Positions 1 through 7,592 of a stretch of DNA of 17,211 nt are shown piece after piece. The stretch is taken from NCBI GenBank assembly GCA_002305315.1, contig DBQQ01000037.1:1-17211 (forward strand), written 5' to 3'. Positions within the stretch are counted from its first letter, which is position 1. Every line of letters starts with the position of its first letter. Source of the stretch: Clostridiales bacterium UBA1390. GTDB lineage: Bacteria; Bacillota; Clostridia; Lachnospirales; Bianqueaceae. The translations under genes and the position numbers were made by a program. The notes below the pieces were generated by a model. That model did no database searches. It was given only the letters and a program-made list of their open reading frames with translations, and was not told the DNA's origin.

Positions 1-60
1 GAGCAGCGTGTGGTAGAACGAAGAAATGATATTTGCAATGTGAGATGAGAGTTTGGCCAT
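1..60 (-). CDS. N-terminus of an unidentified protein (partial)
   Basis: An ATG at 60-58 opens a frame that runs off the left edge after 20 codons, beginning MAKLSSHIANIISSF. It is supported by an AAGGGG Shine-Dalgarno seven bases before the ATG and by a good promoter at 85-113. The fragment is too short to name a family; the visible residues are mildly hydrophobic and could begin a helix. It is read in the same direction as the neighbouring operon but has its own promoter and is separated from that operon by the terminator at 255-307. Confidence 0.5.
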   Translation of the reverse strand, partial: MAKLSSHIANIISSFYHTLL

Positions 61-84
61 AGGATCGCCCCTTTCGTATGTCTT

Positions 85-113
85 ATGATACCACAAAGAA
101 TACGAATTGTAAA
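85..113 (-). promoter_or_regulatory. Sigma-A-type promoter of the partial gene at 1-60
   Basis: On the minus strand TTTACA (113-108) and TATCAT (90-85) are separated by exactly 17 bases. Transcription would start near 78, giving a leader of about 20 bases before the ATG at 60. The rest of 114-254 shows nothing convincing apart from a 10-bp palindrome TTGACGTCAA at 166-175. Confidence 0.6.
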
Positions 114-254
114 GATAGAATACGCGAGGGACGGATATTGCAAAAAGAAGTGCAACTCCTAACTCTTGACGTCAAATTTCATTATGCAGCCTATTAATAG
201 TATGTTCCAATCTGGATTTCGATATCACATGCCTACCCCCGGCTGACAAACAGT

Positions 255-307
255 AAAAAAACTGCCGCATCAATGATTAGAAAATCATTGATGCGGCAGC
301 ATTTTTT
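255..307 (-). terminator. Intrinsic terminator of the acetylation operon, possibly bidirectional
   Basis: A perfect 17-bp inverted repeat (262-278 with 283-299) closes a 4-base loop. It is flanked by an A run on the left (255-261) and a T run on the right (302-307), so read on the minus strand it ends in seven U and could also stop plus-strand transcription. It begins 15 bases after the stop codon of the lipoprotein gene at 322-711. Confidence 0.92.
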
Positions 308-321
308 CCTGATCGTAAATT

Positions 322-711
322 TTACTGAATATCCTGTACGGTTTCGCCTTCCGCTGTCTTCAGAGTGACCACAGTAAACCCATCATAGGTCCAGAAGCCA
401 TCCTGTGCGTCTGCTACGGCACAGCTATCCTGATATGCTGTAGACTCAGGCTCTCCAATGGCATCAATCAACGTCTGTACATCTTCTCCAATCAAAGACT
501 CGGCTGTCGCCTGTGCCTCAGACTGACTTTCCTCCGCAGCTGACTCCTCTGCCATACTGCTCTCTTCGGCAGCCGCGGACTCCTCCGCGCTGCTTTCCTG
601 TGCCGCAGCAGAAGACTCCTGCGCCGCAGAACTCTCCTCTCCCGACGAAGAACAGCCTACCAGACCGACCGCCAGGATGAGAACCAACATGATACTCCAT
701 AGCTTTCTCAT
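322..711 (-). CDS. Small Ser/Ala/Glu-rich lipoprotein
   Basis: 129 residues. A signal peptide with a lysine/arginine start, hydrophobic core and lipobox LVGC (Cys20) predicts a membrane-anchored lipoprotein facing outward. Residues about 21-68 are a low-complexity linker of ESSAA/EESAA-like units, followed by a compact C-terminal part (about 70-129) ending in an aromatic and beta-rich stretch (GFWTYDGFTVVTLKT). I do not recognise a named family; the C-terminal part is like small extracytoplasmic domains found in many Clostridia lipoproteins. It is the last gene of the operon, 19 bases after the DHHW gene, with AGGAG eight bases before its ATG, and is followed by a strong terminator. The context suggests a cell-surface role beside polymer O-acetylation, which is inference only. 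Confidence 0.8.
   Translation of the reverse strand: MRKLWSIMLVLILAVGLVGCSSSGEESSAAQESSAAAQESSAEESAAAEESSMAEESAAEESQSEAQATAESLIGEDVQTLIDAIGEPESTAYQDSCAVADAQDGFWTYDGFTVVTLKTAEGETVQDIQ
530..640 (-). repeat. Low-complexity Ser/Ala/Glu linker coding repeat
   Basis: Imperfect short units coding ESSAA, EESAA and similar runs form the linker of the lipoprotein at 322-711. They probably act as an extended spacer between the lipid anchor and the C-terminal domain. Confidence 0.7.
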
Positions 712-730
712 TTTCTTCTCTCCTCTTCTT

Positions 731-2107
731 TTATGAATATGCTATTTCTATAGTCTCTGTCGAAACCAAAGTTTCGTCCAGCATGACCACAAGGGAAATG
801 GATGTATAGGAGGTATCCTGCGGAATATACAGCGTGAAGCTGCCTTCTCCGTCTCCTCCTGCCGGTGTCGCTTCATATACGACGGTATCCGTGCCATCGC
901 CCAGCACCGCGTATACGCGAGAACCAATGTCTGTCTGCTCCGCATCGAAGCTCCCGGTCAACATCCAATATTCGCCGCTCTGTGCGGCTTCACAAGTCAA
1001 CTGTGCCTCAATCGCTGTCTCCGGCACCTCTATATCTCTCTGGGGCGCTTCCATGACCGCCGCTCTCGTTGCCAACGTGTCCAGATGCCGCTCCACCAGC
1101 TCAATCACTGCATAATCTGCCTCATGTGCTGCGATTTCATCCAGATCATAAGGTACAGAACGCAGCGCCAAACTATACCCAAACTCTTCTGCCATGAACG
1201 GTACCAGAGAATTTCCAAAAGAATCCCTGTACAGAATAAGTCCATGCTCCTTCTGTGTATTCACCGCCTCATAGCGCATCGCCTCTGTATCTTCCGCGTC
1301 TGTCACATAGGTAAAATCCCCATAATACTGATTCTCATCCATACCATCGCCCATGGGGAACAGCATTTCATACAGATCGCCCTTGAAATCCTCCCGCACC
1401 TCATAATCTCGCTGCGAGTAATCCGTGCCTTCTAACCCAAAGGCATCCATAATCGCCTTTTGTACATAAGCGGCGCCCATATTATTCCAATGAGAATCCT
1501 CCGCATGGTACATGATCTCATCCGAGCTGTCAAACAGTGCGAAAAGATCCAGATAGTCCACCCCCTCTGCCGTCATCGCCTTCTTCATGAGCTCCCAGTT
1601 TCCATCCTGCTCCAATGGCACGTAGCGATCCGGCATGTTTTCATCATACAACGAATTCTTATTCGGTGCAACCATGAATAACAATGTCGCGCCATTTTTC
1701 TGCGCATATTCCTGCATCAGACTCAGAGAGATCGCCGCATTGGCGGCAGAACGCGCTGTCAGTGTAGGGATATTCAGATAATCATCCAATGTGCTCTCGT
1801 AATAGAGCCAGTCGTTTTCTCCCACAATGACCTGGTCCGTATTTGACGTCTGGAAAAACGTATCCAGAAAATCCGCGTTCAGCGTGATGAGTTCCTGACG
1901 AAAAGCAAAATGATCTGCAAAGTAATCCTGAAACTCCGTAAAAAAATCCAAGTTCAGAGAGCCATCTGACTCCAGCAGGTCTGGTTCTGCGGCCAACACC
2001 TGGTTCGCATGATTCTCTTCTTCCGGCAGAATAAGCATTCCCAGCCCAGGAATCAGACACAGTGCGAAAAACAGGACGACAAAAACAATCTCGATTCCCT
2101 TTTTCAT
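731..2107 (-). CDS. DHHW/AlgX-AlgJ-like SGNH O-acetyltransferase
   Basis: About 458 residues. One N-terminal transmembrane segment (about 5-27) anchors an extracytoplasmic SGNH-fold domain. Family hallmarks are the FADHFAFR segment near residue 65, the DSHW motif near 204-207 (Asp and His of the catalytic triad) and YRDSFGNS near 293-300, whose Ser is the likely nucleophile. Proteins of this family take the acyl group exported by an MBOAT partner and transfer it to an extracellular polymer, as AlgJ/AlgX do with AlgI. The last 95 residues look like an extra beta-rich domain. The MBOAT gene lies 12 bases upstream or more in the same operon. I chose the second ATG (2107) because GGGAGGAGG sits directly against the first ATG (2113) but six bases before the second. 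The polymer is unknown. Confidence 0.88.
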   Translation of the reverse strand: MKKGIEIVFVVLFFALCLIPGLGMLILPEEENHANQVLAAEPDLLESDGSLNLDFFTEFQDYFADHFAFRQELITLNADFLDTFFQTSNTDQVIVGENDWLYYESTLDDYLNIPTLTARSAANAAISLSLMQEYAQKNGATLLFMVAPNKNSLYDENMPDRYVPLEQDGNWELMKKAMTAEGVDYLDLFALFDSSDEIMYHAEDSHWNNMGAAYVQKAIMDAFGLEGTDYSQRDYEVREDFKGDLYEMLFPMGDGMDENQYYGDFTYVTDAEDTEAMRYEAVNTQKEHGLILYRDSFGNSLVPFMAEEFGYSLALRSVPYDLDEIAAHEADYAVIELVERHLDTLATRAAVMEAPQRDIEVPETAIEAQLTCEAAQSGEYWMLTGSFDAEQTDIGSRVYAVLGDGTDTVVYEATPAGGDGEGSFTLYIPQDTSYTSISLVVMLDETLVSTETIEIAYS

Positions 2108-2125
2108 AGACATCCTCCTCCCAGA

Positions 2126-3514
2126 TCAAAAGCGAAAATAGATAAATGGATTGAAGGTACTGGATGACAAATTCAGCACGCAGAGAATAAACAGCGCCAT
2201 AGAGACCACATACGACACATATGTCCATACCTGTGAACGCTGTTCCAGACGCTCGATCCATTCCTTCACCGGCACTGAGAACACAATGCCCATCGCTGTG
2301 ATAAACAGGAACCATGGTGTCAGAAGCGTCAGGAACTGTGTCATCGCCTCTCCTGAGAGCGTCCACCCTGTAAACATCGTTGCGATATAAGTTCCCGCCT
2401 GTGTCAGCGTTTCCGCCCTGAAAAGCACAAATGCGATCGCTACAACCACCAGCGTATACACGCGGCTGATCACCTTATGTTTCTTCAGCACTTTCAGCGG
2501 TCCGCCTTCCAACACCAGAAATGTCCCATGCATCAGTCCCCACAAAACGAAATTCCAGCTAGCGCCATGCCATAAACCTGTCATGAAAAACACGATATAT
2601 CGGTTAATCACTCGGCGTACTTCTCCTTTGCGGTTCCCGCCCAACGGGATATACAGATATGATTTGAACCATTCTGACAGGGAAATATGCCATCTCCTCC
2701 AGAAGTCCTGAATACTCGTTGCCGCGTAGGGATACCGGAAATTTTCTTTGAAGTGAAATCCAAACATATGCCCCAGTCCAATGGCCATATCACTGTATCC
2801 CGAAAAATCATAGTAGATCTGCAAGCAATAGAAAATGGCACCTGCCCATGCCGCAATCGCATTTCCGCCATTCATGGCAAAGATCTGATCGGCCGCATAT
2901 CCTACTACATTCGAGATCAAAAGCTTCTTAGCAAGTCCAAAAATGAATCGACGCAATCCATTGGCGATATCTTCAGAAGAAGCGTTTCTCTCGCGAATCT
3001 GTTCTGCGATATCGCTATAACGCACGATTGGCCCTGCGATCAACTGCGGGAAGAAGGAAATATACAGCATCAGGTGTCCCAGGTTTTTCTGACACAATGA
3101 AGGATCCCGATAGGTGTCAATAACATACGACATTGCCTGGAACGTAAAGAATGAAATACCGATCGGCAGCTCGATACCCGTCATCGGGATCTCCAAAGAA
3201 AATAGTGCATTGACATTACTAATTAAAAAATCTGTATATTTGAAGACAACCAAAAGCCCAATGTTTGTGACAACCGATAGCACAATCGCTGCTTTGCGGA
3301 CTGCACCCTCGCGAACAACCAATAGCCCCCATACATAGTTCATGACGATGGACGCCAGCATGATGAGTACATATACCGGCTCTCCAAATGCGTAAAAGAA
3401 TAGGCTGACTACCGTCAAAAGACCATTCCGAATCCGCAGATTGGGAATCATATAATATAGAATGAATACTACCGGTAAAAAGATAAAAAGAAAAACCGAT
3501 GAACTAAAAACCAT
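2126..3514 (-). CDS. MBOAT-family O-acyltransferase, AlgI-like
   Basis: 462 residues, a normal length for AlgI/DltB-type MBOAT proteins, with about ten hydrophobic segments. Typical motifs are PIGISFFTFQ (117-126), FFPQLIAGPIVRY (154-166), DFSGYSDMAIG (236-246), FWRRWHISLS (271-280) and GLWHGASWNF (313-322) holding the conserved His316, plus His329 in GLMHG. These proteins move an acyl group, usually acetyl from acetyl-CoA, across the membrane and hand it to an SGNH partner. The partner is the next gene. The start ATG lies five bases after the stop of the FN3/transglutaminase gene; AAGGG inside the end of that gene is its ribosome binding site. AlgI-like is a family statement: alginate is not implied in this organism, and the acceptor polymer is not shown by the sequence. 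Confidence 0.93.
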   Translation of the reverse strand: MVFSSSVFLFIFLPVVFILYYMIPNLRIRNGLLTVVSLFFYAFGEPVYVLIMLASIVMNYVWGLLVVREGAVRKAAIVLSVVTNIGLLVVFKYTDFLISNVNALFSLEIPMTGIELPIGISFFTFQAMSYVIDTYRDPSLCQKNLGHLMLYISFFPQLIAGPIVRYSDIAEQIRERNASSEDIANGLRRFIFGLAKKLLISNVVGYAADQIFAMNGGNAIAAWAGAIFYCLQIYYDFSGYSDMAIGLGHMFGFHFKENFRYPYAATSIQDFWRRWHISLSEWFKSYLYIPLGGNRKGEVRRVINRYIVFFMTGLWHGASWNFVLWGLMHGTFLVLEGGPLKVLKKHKVISRVYTLVVVAIAFVLFRAETLTQAGTYIATMFTGWTLSGEAMTQFLTLLTPWFLFITAMGIVFSVPVKEWIERLEQRSQVWTYVSYVVSMALFILCVLNLSSSTFNPFIYFRF

Positions 3515-3519
3515 GCGTA

Positions 3520-4524
3520 TTAATACCCTTCATATTTTTCGTATGTGTTGACAGTGGTTCCATACTCTCTCATAAACTGATCCCATTCCCAGCCCTGTTC
3601 TGCGGCAAAGACACCTTCCATCTCCGCATCGACGAGATACTCCTGTCCCTCGTATTCCACCTCACACCAGCCATGCGCCACCCACATATAGGTTTGATAG
3701 CACTGCCCCATCACACCGTAAGCCTGCATTCCCACATTTCGGCCTAACATGGCCACAATAGCGGCATAGTAATAGCAATTACCCTCCAGGTTTTCGAACA
3801 TATATAGGGCCAGTTCCGGCTCCCAGCCCTTGCTCCCCGCCTCCAGATACTGCATGGCTACATAGGAACAGTTCTCTATGACCCAATCATATACAGCATG
3901 AAACTGATCAATCTGTGTCATGGATTCATCAGTACACTCTGCCGTGACGGAACGCAAATACTGATCTAATTCTTCGTCTCCCGAAGTATACCGTCCCGTT
4001 TCATCAAAATACAGATAACCGATTTCCTCGTCTCGGACAAGCTGATTATCCTGATAGCAATACAGCGCCCCATCTTCATCATGAAAATACCCTTCATAGG
4101 CTGGCAGAGTTACCGATACGGCAGCCCCCATTACTCCATAAACACGTTCTGTTCCCTCTTCCTGGTAAGCCTGTGCTCTGTAGTAATATGTTTTGTCCGT
4201 CTCCAGATATTTATCCGTCAGTTCATGTGTATCACTTGTCACAAAACCAATAGTGATATATGGTCCTGCCGCCTCCTCTGCGCGATATATCATATAACCA
4301 TCTGCCTGTTCAACGGCATTCCAACTCAGCACCACATTGACGTTATCCAAGCGGCGCGCTGTAATCTGAGGCTCTGGCAATAGCTCTGCTTCTGAACTTT
4401 CTTCCTCTGCATTATTGATGGCTTGCAGACTTCCCGCCTGATTCGCACCCTGCTCTGAGCTACAGGCGGAACAAATGCATATTGCAAAAAGGAGTCCGAT
4501 CCACTTCCATTTTCTCGTTGCCAC
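3520..4524 (-). CDS. FN3 plus transglutaminase-like domain lipoprotein
   Basis: About 334 residues. A basic start and hydrophobic core end in CSAC, an atypical lipobox with Cys at -3, so the protein is probably a lipoprotein (Cys21). After an acidic linker, residues about 52-142 read as a fibronectin type III domain (VVLSWNAVEQADGYMIYR, then YYYRAQAY). Residues about 180-320 carry a transglutaminase-like papain fold with a full triad: Cys250 in GNCYYYA, His284 in AHGWCEVEY and Asp299 in LVDAEME. Such bacterial domains act as extracellular proteases or crosslinkers. It is the first gene of the acetylation operon. A GTG at 4533 touches the AAAGAGG ribosome site, so I prefer the GTG at 4524, which has AGAGGTG six bases upstream. 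Its substrate is unknown. Confidence 0.85.
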   Translation of the reverse strand: MATRKWKWIGLLFAICICSACSSEQGANQAGSLQAINNAEEESSEAELLPEPQITARRLDNVNVVLSWNAVEQADGYMIYRAEEAAGPYITIGFVTSDTHELTDKYLETDKTYYYRAQAYQEEGTERVYGVMGAAVSVTLPAYEGYFHDEDGALYCYQDNQLVRDEEIGYLYFDETGRYTSGDEELDQYLRSVTAECTDESMTQIDQFHAVYDWVIENCSYVAMQYLEAGSKGWEPELALYMFENLEGNCYYYAAIVAMLGRNVGMQAYGVMGQCYQTYMWVAHGWCEVEYEGQEYLVDAEMEGVFAAEQGWEWDQFMREYGTTVNTYEKYEGY

Positions 4525-4612
4525 GAGCTGCACCTCTTTTCAAAAGTAATTGCTCAATGATAGCTCCCTGCACTTTTACGATAACAAAATGTGACTTGAC
4601 GCTATCTTATAT

Positions 4613-4643
4613 AGAATAGCATGTAAACCCGGGTTTAGGTCAA
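4613..4643 (-). promoter_or_regulatory. Candidate regulated promoter with palindromic 19-bp spacer
   Basis: On the minus strand TTGACC (4643-4638) is followed after 19 bases by TATTCT (4618-4613), preceded by TG one base away as in an extended -10. The spacer begins with the 14-bp perfect palindrome TAAACCCGGGTTTA (4624-4637). Long spacers with a central dyad are the pattern of MerR-family activated promoters. A second, imperfect 20-bp dyad at 4601-4620 overlaps the -10. Transcription would give a leader of about 80 bases before the GTG at 4524. The promoter call is inference; the palindrome is certain. Confidence 0.45.
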
Positions 4644-4723
4644 TCAATTCTATTCGAAAATTAGATGAACATTCTATGAACACCGCATTTTCTCTGATAT
4701 TTCCTTCTTTTCATAAATTCCTC

Positions 4724-4752
4724 TTGCAAAACAATAAGAAATCCGCTATAAT
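4724..4752 (+). promoter_or_regulatory. Promoter of tRNA-Arg
   Basis: TTGCAA (4724-4729) and TATAAT (4747-4752) are separated by 17 bases. The start would fall near 4759, about ten bases before the mature tRNA 5' end. Confidence 0.85.
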
Positions 4753-4768
4753 AAAAAACAAGTCTTAT

Positions 4769-4842
4769 GTCTTCGTAGCTCAGTAGGATAGAGCGTCCGC
4801 CTCCTAAGCGGAAGGCCGCGCGTTCGAATCGCGCCGGGGACA
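4769..4842 (+). tRNA. tRNA-Arg (anticodon CCT)
   Basis: A 74-base cloverleaf can be drawn by hand. The acceptor stem pairs 4769-4775 (GTCTTCG) with 4835-4841 (CGGGGAC), using two G-U pairs. The D arm is GCTC/GAGC, the anticodon stem TCCGC/GCGGA, and the loop CTCCTAA holds anticodon CCT at 4803-4805. The variable loop has five bases and the T arm is GCGCG-TTCGAAT-CGCGC. The discriminator is A at 4842. The 3' CCA is not encoded. It reads AGG codons. It stands alone between a promoter and a terminator and points away from the two flanking minus-strand operons. No duplicated tRNA end that would mark an integrated element is visible in the window. Confidence 0.97.
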
Positions 4843-4850
4843 CTAATTAC

Positions 4851-4876
4851 CGCATACGATACCGTATGCGTTTTTT
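4851..4876 (+). terminator. Terminator of tRNA-Arg
   Basis: An 8-bp stem CGCATACG/CGTATGCG (4851-4858 with 4863-4870) with loop ATAC is followed by six T. The remaining gap to the cardiolipin synthase stop (4877-4991) holds only a 12-bp palindrome TATGATATCATA at 4910-4921 and a short AGAAG/CTTCT dyad, and no clear terminator for the minus-strand operon. Confidence 0.9.
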
Positions 4877-4991
4877 ATAAGAAGAATCGAAGTATCCCCC
4901 TACTCTCTATATGATATCATACGGAGTCTTTCTCTAGAAGTGCTTCTTTGTTATGATAGTATAAAGCTTTGGCTTTTCACTGTCATCTCTT

Positions 4992-6533
4992 TTACATCAG
5001 AGGCGCGATCAGACGAAGGACTCTTCCTGTTAAGCGATTATACCAGGGCAGATTTCGATAATCCTCTACGGTCATCATCTGACACTGTGCCTTAGTCTGC
5101 TGAAAATCTCTTTCCGCATCTTCTACTGACGGATTATTCACAAAAAGCGCCGCACATTCATAATGTAAATATAAACTGCGATAATCCATATTTGTAGAAC
5201 CCACAACTGCCTTCTCATCATCCGAAATATAAACTTTTGCATGAACAAATCCCGGCGTATATTCATATATCTTTACTCCGGATTCCAAAAGCTCTGGATA
5301 ATAGGTTCTGGCTACCTGAAACGCATACCATTTATCCGGAATATGTGGCAGAATCAGTTCCACCTCGACGCCCCGTTTCGCTGCATAATTCATAGCCTGA
5401 ACCAATTCATAGCCAATAATCAGGTAGGGCGTCATGATATGCATATATCTTTTTGCTGTATATAACATATCCAGGAATACATGTTCTCCAACATTCTCAT
5501 CGTCCAGCGGACAATCTCCAAAAGGTACCACATACCCGGCTGCTTTACGACACAAAATGTGCGGCGTTAAATATGGACGATAACTCTCTGGCTGTTTTTC
5601 ACCAATATTCCACATCTGTAAAAACATCATCGTAAAATTTTGCACAGCATCCCCTTGAATCATCACGCCCGTGTCTTTCCAATGCCCAAAACGGAGTTTT
5701 TGATTGATATATTCATCTGCCAAGTTCACCCCGCCAGTAAATGCTGTCACTCCGTCGATTACCACAATCTTACGGTGATCTCGATTATTCTGGCTGGACG
5801 AAAGCGCCGGACGTATCGGGGCAAACATCTTACACTGAATCCCCATCTCGCGAATCTTTTCCGGATAGCGATAGGGTAAAAGCAGCAAACAGCACATTCC
5901 ATCATACATAAAGCGGACTTCTACGCCCTCTTCTGCCTTCTGTCGTAAAATCTCCAAGACACTGTCCCACATTCTGCCTTCCGCAACAATAAAATACTCC
6001 AGAAAAATAAAGTTTTCTGCCTGTTTCAGCTGCGCAAGAAGTTCTTCATAGTAGGTTTCTCCGCTTGGAAAATACTGTACGGATGTATTCTGATAAATCG
6101 GCGCATCTCCTTCTTGTGCCAGGTAATGCGCCATCTGTGCCATCTGCGGATTCTCACTCAGAAGATTTTGTACTACCGCAGGATTTTGTTGCAAATATGG
6201 CTTTGTCTCTGCCTTCAAAATCTCCAGTTTGTCCTTGATCTTCCTTGTACCCGGCTGCAGCTGCACAAACAGATATAATAATCCCCCGAAGACGGGCAGA
6301 ATCGTAAGGGGCAAAATCCATGCCATCTTAAAGGCTGGTTGTCCCTTACGATTGATCACTACCACCACAAGCACAGCACTGATGACCACCGTCAGATACG
6401 CTGTCAGCGTACCCACGACGCCCATCAGGAAGATCAGAAGTGCAAACTGCAATAACAGCAGCAATGCCACAATGACTGTTCTTCCGAATATAAAGTGAAA
6501 GGCTGTCTTTTTAACCTTAGAATCCCGCCTCAT
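4992..6533 (-). CDS. cls: Cardiolipin synthase (phospholipase D superfamily)
   Basis: 513 residues, the usual size for bacterial Cls. Three hydrophobic segments at the N-terminus (about 18-45, 46-60 and 70-92) anchor it in the membrane. Two HKD motifs define the PLD catalytic fold: HRKIVVID at 253-260 followed by FTGGVN, and HAKVYISD at 431-438 followed by GSTNMDYRS. The enzyme condenses two phosphatidylglycerol molecules to cardiolipin and glycerol at the inner face of the membrane. It lies 17 bases after the cysteine synthase stop and so is probably cotranscribed with it; AAGGAG stands ten bases before the ATG. The pairing with cysteine synthesis has no obvious metabolic meaning. Both active sites appear intact. 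Confidence 0.96.
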   Translation of the reverse strand: MRRDSKVKKTAFHFIFGRTVIVALLLLLQFALLIFLMGVVGTLTAYLTVVISAVLVVVVINRKGQPAFKMAWILPLTILPVFGGLLYLFVQLQPGTRKIKDKLEILKAETKPYLQQNPAVVQNLLSENPQMAQMAHYLAQEGDAPIYQNTSVQYFPSGETYYEELLAQLKQAENFIFLEYFIVAEGRMWDSVLEILRQKAEEGVEVRFMYDGMCCLLLLPYRYPEKIREMGIQCKMFAPIRPALSSSQNNRDHRKIVVIDGVTAFTGGVNLADEYINQKLRFGHWKDTGVMIQGDAVQNFTMMFLQMWNIGEKQPESYRPYLTPHILCRKAAGYVVPFGDCPLDDENVGEHVFLDMLYTAKRYMHIMTPYLIIGYELVQAMNYAAKRGVEVELILPHIPDKWYAFQVARTYYPELLESGVKIYEYTPGFVHAKVYISDDEKAVVGSTNMDYRSLYLHYECAALFVNNPSVEDAERDFQQTKAQCQMMTVEDYRNLPWYNRLTGRVLRLIAPLM

Positions 6534-6550
6534 CTTTTGTTCGCTCCTTC

Positions 6551-7486
6551 TTATTGATCACAGACTCCCTCCTGAAACAAAGGAGTCGATAGATATCGTT
6601 CTCCCGTATCCGGCAAAATGGCCACAATCGTCTTCCCTTGATTTTCAGGGCGTTTTGCCACTTCAAGCGCAGCCCATACCGCCGCGCCGGAAGTAATTCC
6701 GGTCAGGATGCCTTCCTCTCTGGCCAGGCGTTGCCCCATGTGATACGCATCCTCATCTCTGACTCGAATGACTTCCTGATACAGCTCCTGATCCAGAATC
6801 TTCGGTATAAAATTAGCTCCGATTCCTTGTAATCCATGAGGGCCTGCTTCCCCTCCGGAAAGAAGCGGAGATCGGTCTGGTTCTACGGCCACAATCTCTA
6901 CCGTGGGTTTCTGCTCTTTCAGGTACCGACCGGCGCCCGTCAGGGTTCCTCCCGTACCTACTCCGGCCACCAAAATATCGACCTGCCCTTTCGTATCCTC
7001 CCATATCTCCGGGCCCGTGGATAGATAATGCGCTTTGGGATTCGACGGATTCTCAAACTGCTCCGGAATCCAGCTGCCCGGATATTCTTCCGCTAACTCT
7101 CTGGCTTTATCAATTGCTCCCTGCATTCCCGCGCTGCCCGGCGTCAACACCACTTGCGCTCCATAGGCTGTCAGCAACAACTGTCGTTCCCGGCTCATCG
7201 TCTCCGGCATGATCAAGATCACCCGATATCCTCGAACGGCCCCAAATGCCGCAAGTCCCACCCCGGTATTGCCGCTGGTAGGTTCTATGATCACCGCTCC
7301 GGGCCGTAATTTTCCCTTCTCTTCCGCATCTAGAATCATCTGTAGCGCTACCCGGTCCTTGATGCTGCCCGCCGGATTATTTCGCTCCAGTTTCACCAAG
7401 ACCTCGGCTCCGATTCCTTTTGTTACATGGTGTATTCTCACTAAAGGCGTCTTGCCCACTAACTCGTCGATTCCTTGATAGATCAT
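6551..7486 (-). CDS. cysK: Cysteine synthase (O-acetylserine sulfhydrylase)
   Basis: About 311 residues, the normal CysK length. It makes L-cysteine from O-acetylserine and sulfide with PLP in the cytoplasm. NPAGSIKDR carries the PLP-binding lysine (Lys43), PTSGNTGVG (about 69-77) is the substrate-binding loop, and GTGGTLTGAGRYLK is the glycine-rich phosphate-binding loop. The C-terminal SGAAVWAAL and LPDTGERYLSTPLF are typical. A longer frame starts at 7522, but that ATG lies upstream of the predicted -10 box, whereas the ATG at 7486 has AGGAGGAG four bases before it and fits family length. No T-box or SAM riboswitch fits in the leader of about 18 bases, so cysteine control, if any, would act at the promoter. 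Confidence 0.95.
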   Translation of the reverse strand: MIYQGIDELVGKTPLVRIHHVTKGIGAEVLVKLERNNPAGSIKDRVALQMILDAEEKGKLRPGAVIIEPTSGNTGVGLAAFGAVRGYRVILIMPETMSRERQLLLTAYGAQVVLTPGSAGMQGAIDKARELAEEYPGSWIPEQFENPSNPKAHYLSTGPEIWEDTKGQVDILVAGVGTGGTLTGAGRYLKEQKPTVEIVAVEPDRSPLLSGGEAGPHGLQGIGANFIPKILDQELYQEVIRVRDEDAYHMGQRLAREEGILTGITSGAAVWAALEVAKRPENQGKTIVAILPDTGERYLSTPLFQEGVCDQ

Positions 7487-7510
7487 ATTTCTCCTCCTCT
7501 TTCCTATCAT

Positions 7511-7539
7511 ACGATATCCCAATCTTTATATTTCGTCAA
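7511..7539 (-). promoter_or_regulatory. Promoter of the cysK-cls operon
   Basis: On the minus strand TTGACG (7539-7534) and TATCGT (7516-7511) are spaced by 17 bases. The start near 7504 leaves a short leader with the Shine-Dalgarno and the ATG at 7486, which supports the shorter cysK start. Confidence 0.65.
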
Positions 7540-7557
7540 TCCTTTTTTAAAAATATC

Positions 7558-7586
7558 TTTACCTTTTTGTCGAAATCTGTTACAAT
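7558..7586 (+). promoter_or_regulatory. Plus-strand promoter of the candidate small RNA
   Basis: TTTACC (7558-7563) and TACAAT (7581-7586) are separated by 17 bases. It fires divergently from the cysK promoter, and no open reading frame with a ribosome binding site follows; a structured stretch ending in a terminator does. Confidence 0.65.
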
Positions 7587-7592
7587 ATAGAT

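Noticed and set aside
4661..4843. Minus-strand ORF of 60 codons beginning MSPARFERAAF
   Set aside because: It is the antisense of the tRNA-Arg gene, a classic false ORF, and has no ribosome binding site.
4910..4921. 12-bp palindrome TATGATATCATA downstream of cls
   Set aside because: AT-rich short palindromes are expected by chance, and no promoter or gene start is associated.
7487..7522. Riboswitch or T-box leader for cysK, or the longer cysK start at 7522
   Set aside because: The predicted leader is about 18 bases and the upstream ATG lies outside the transcript.
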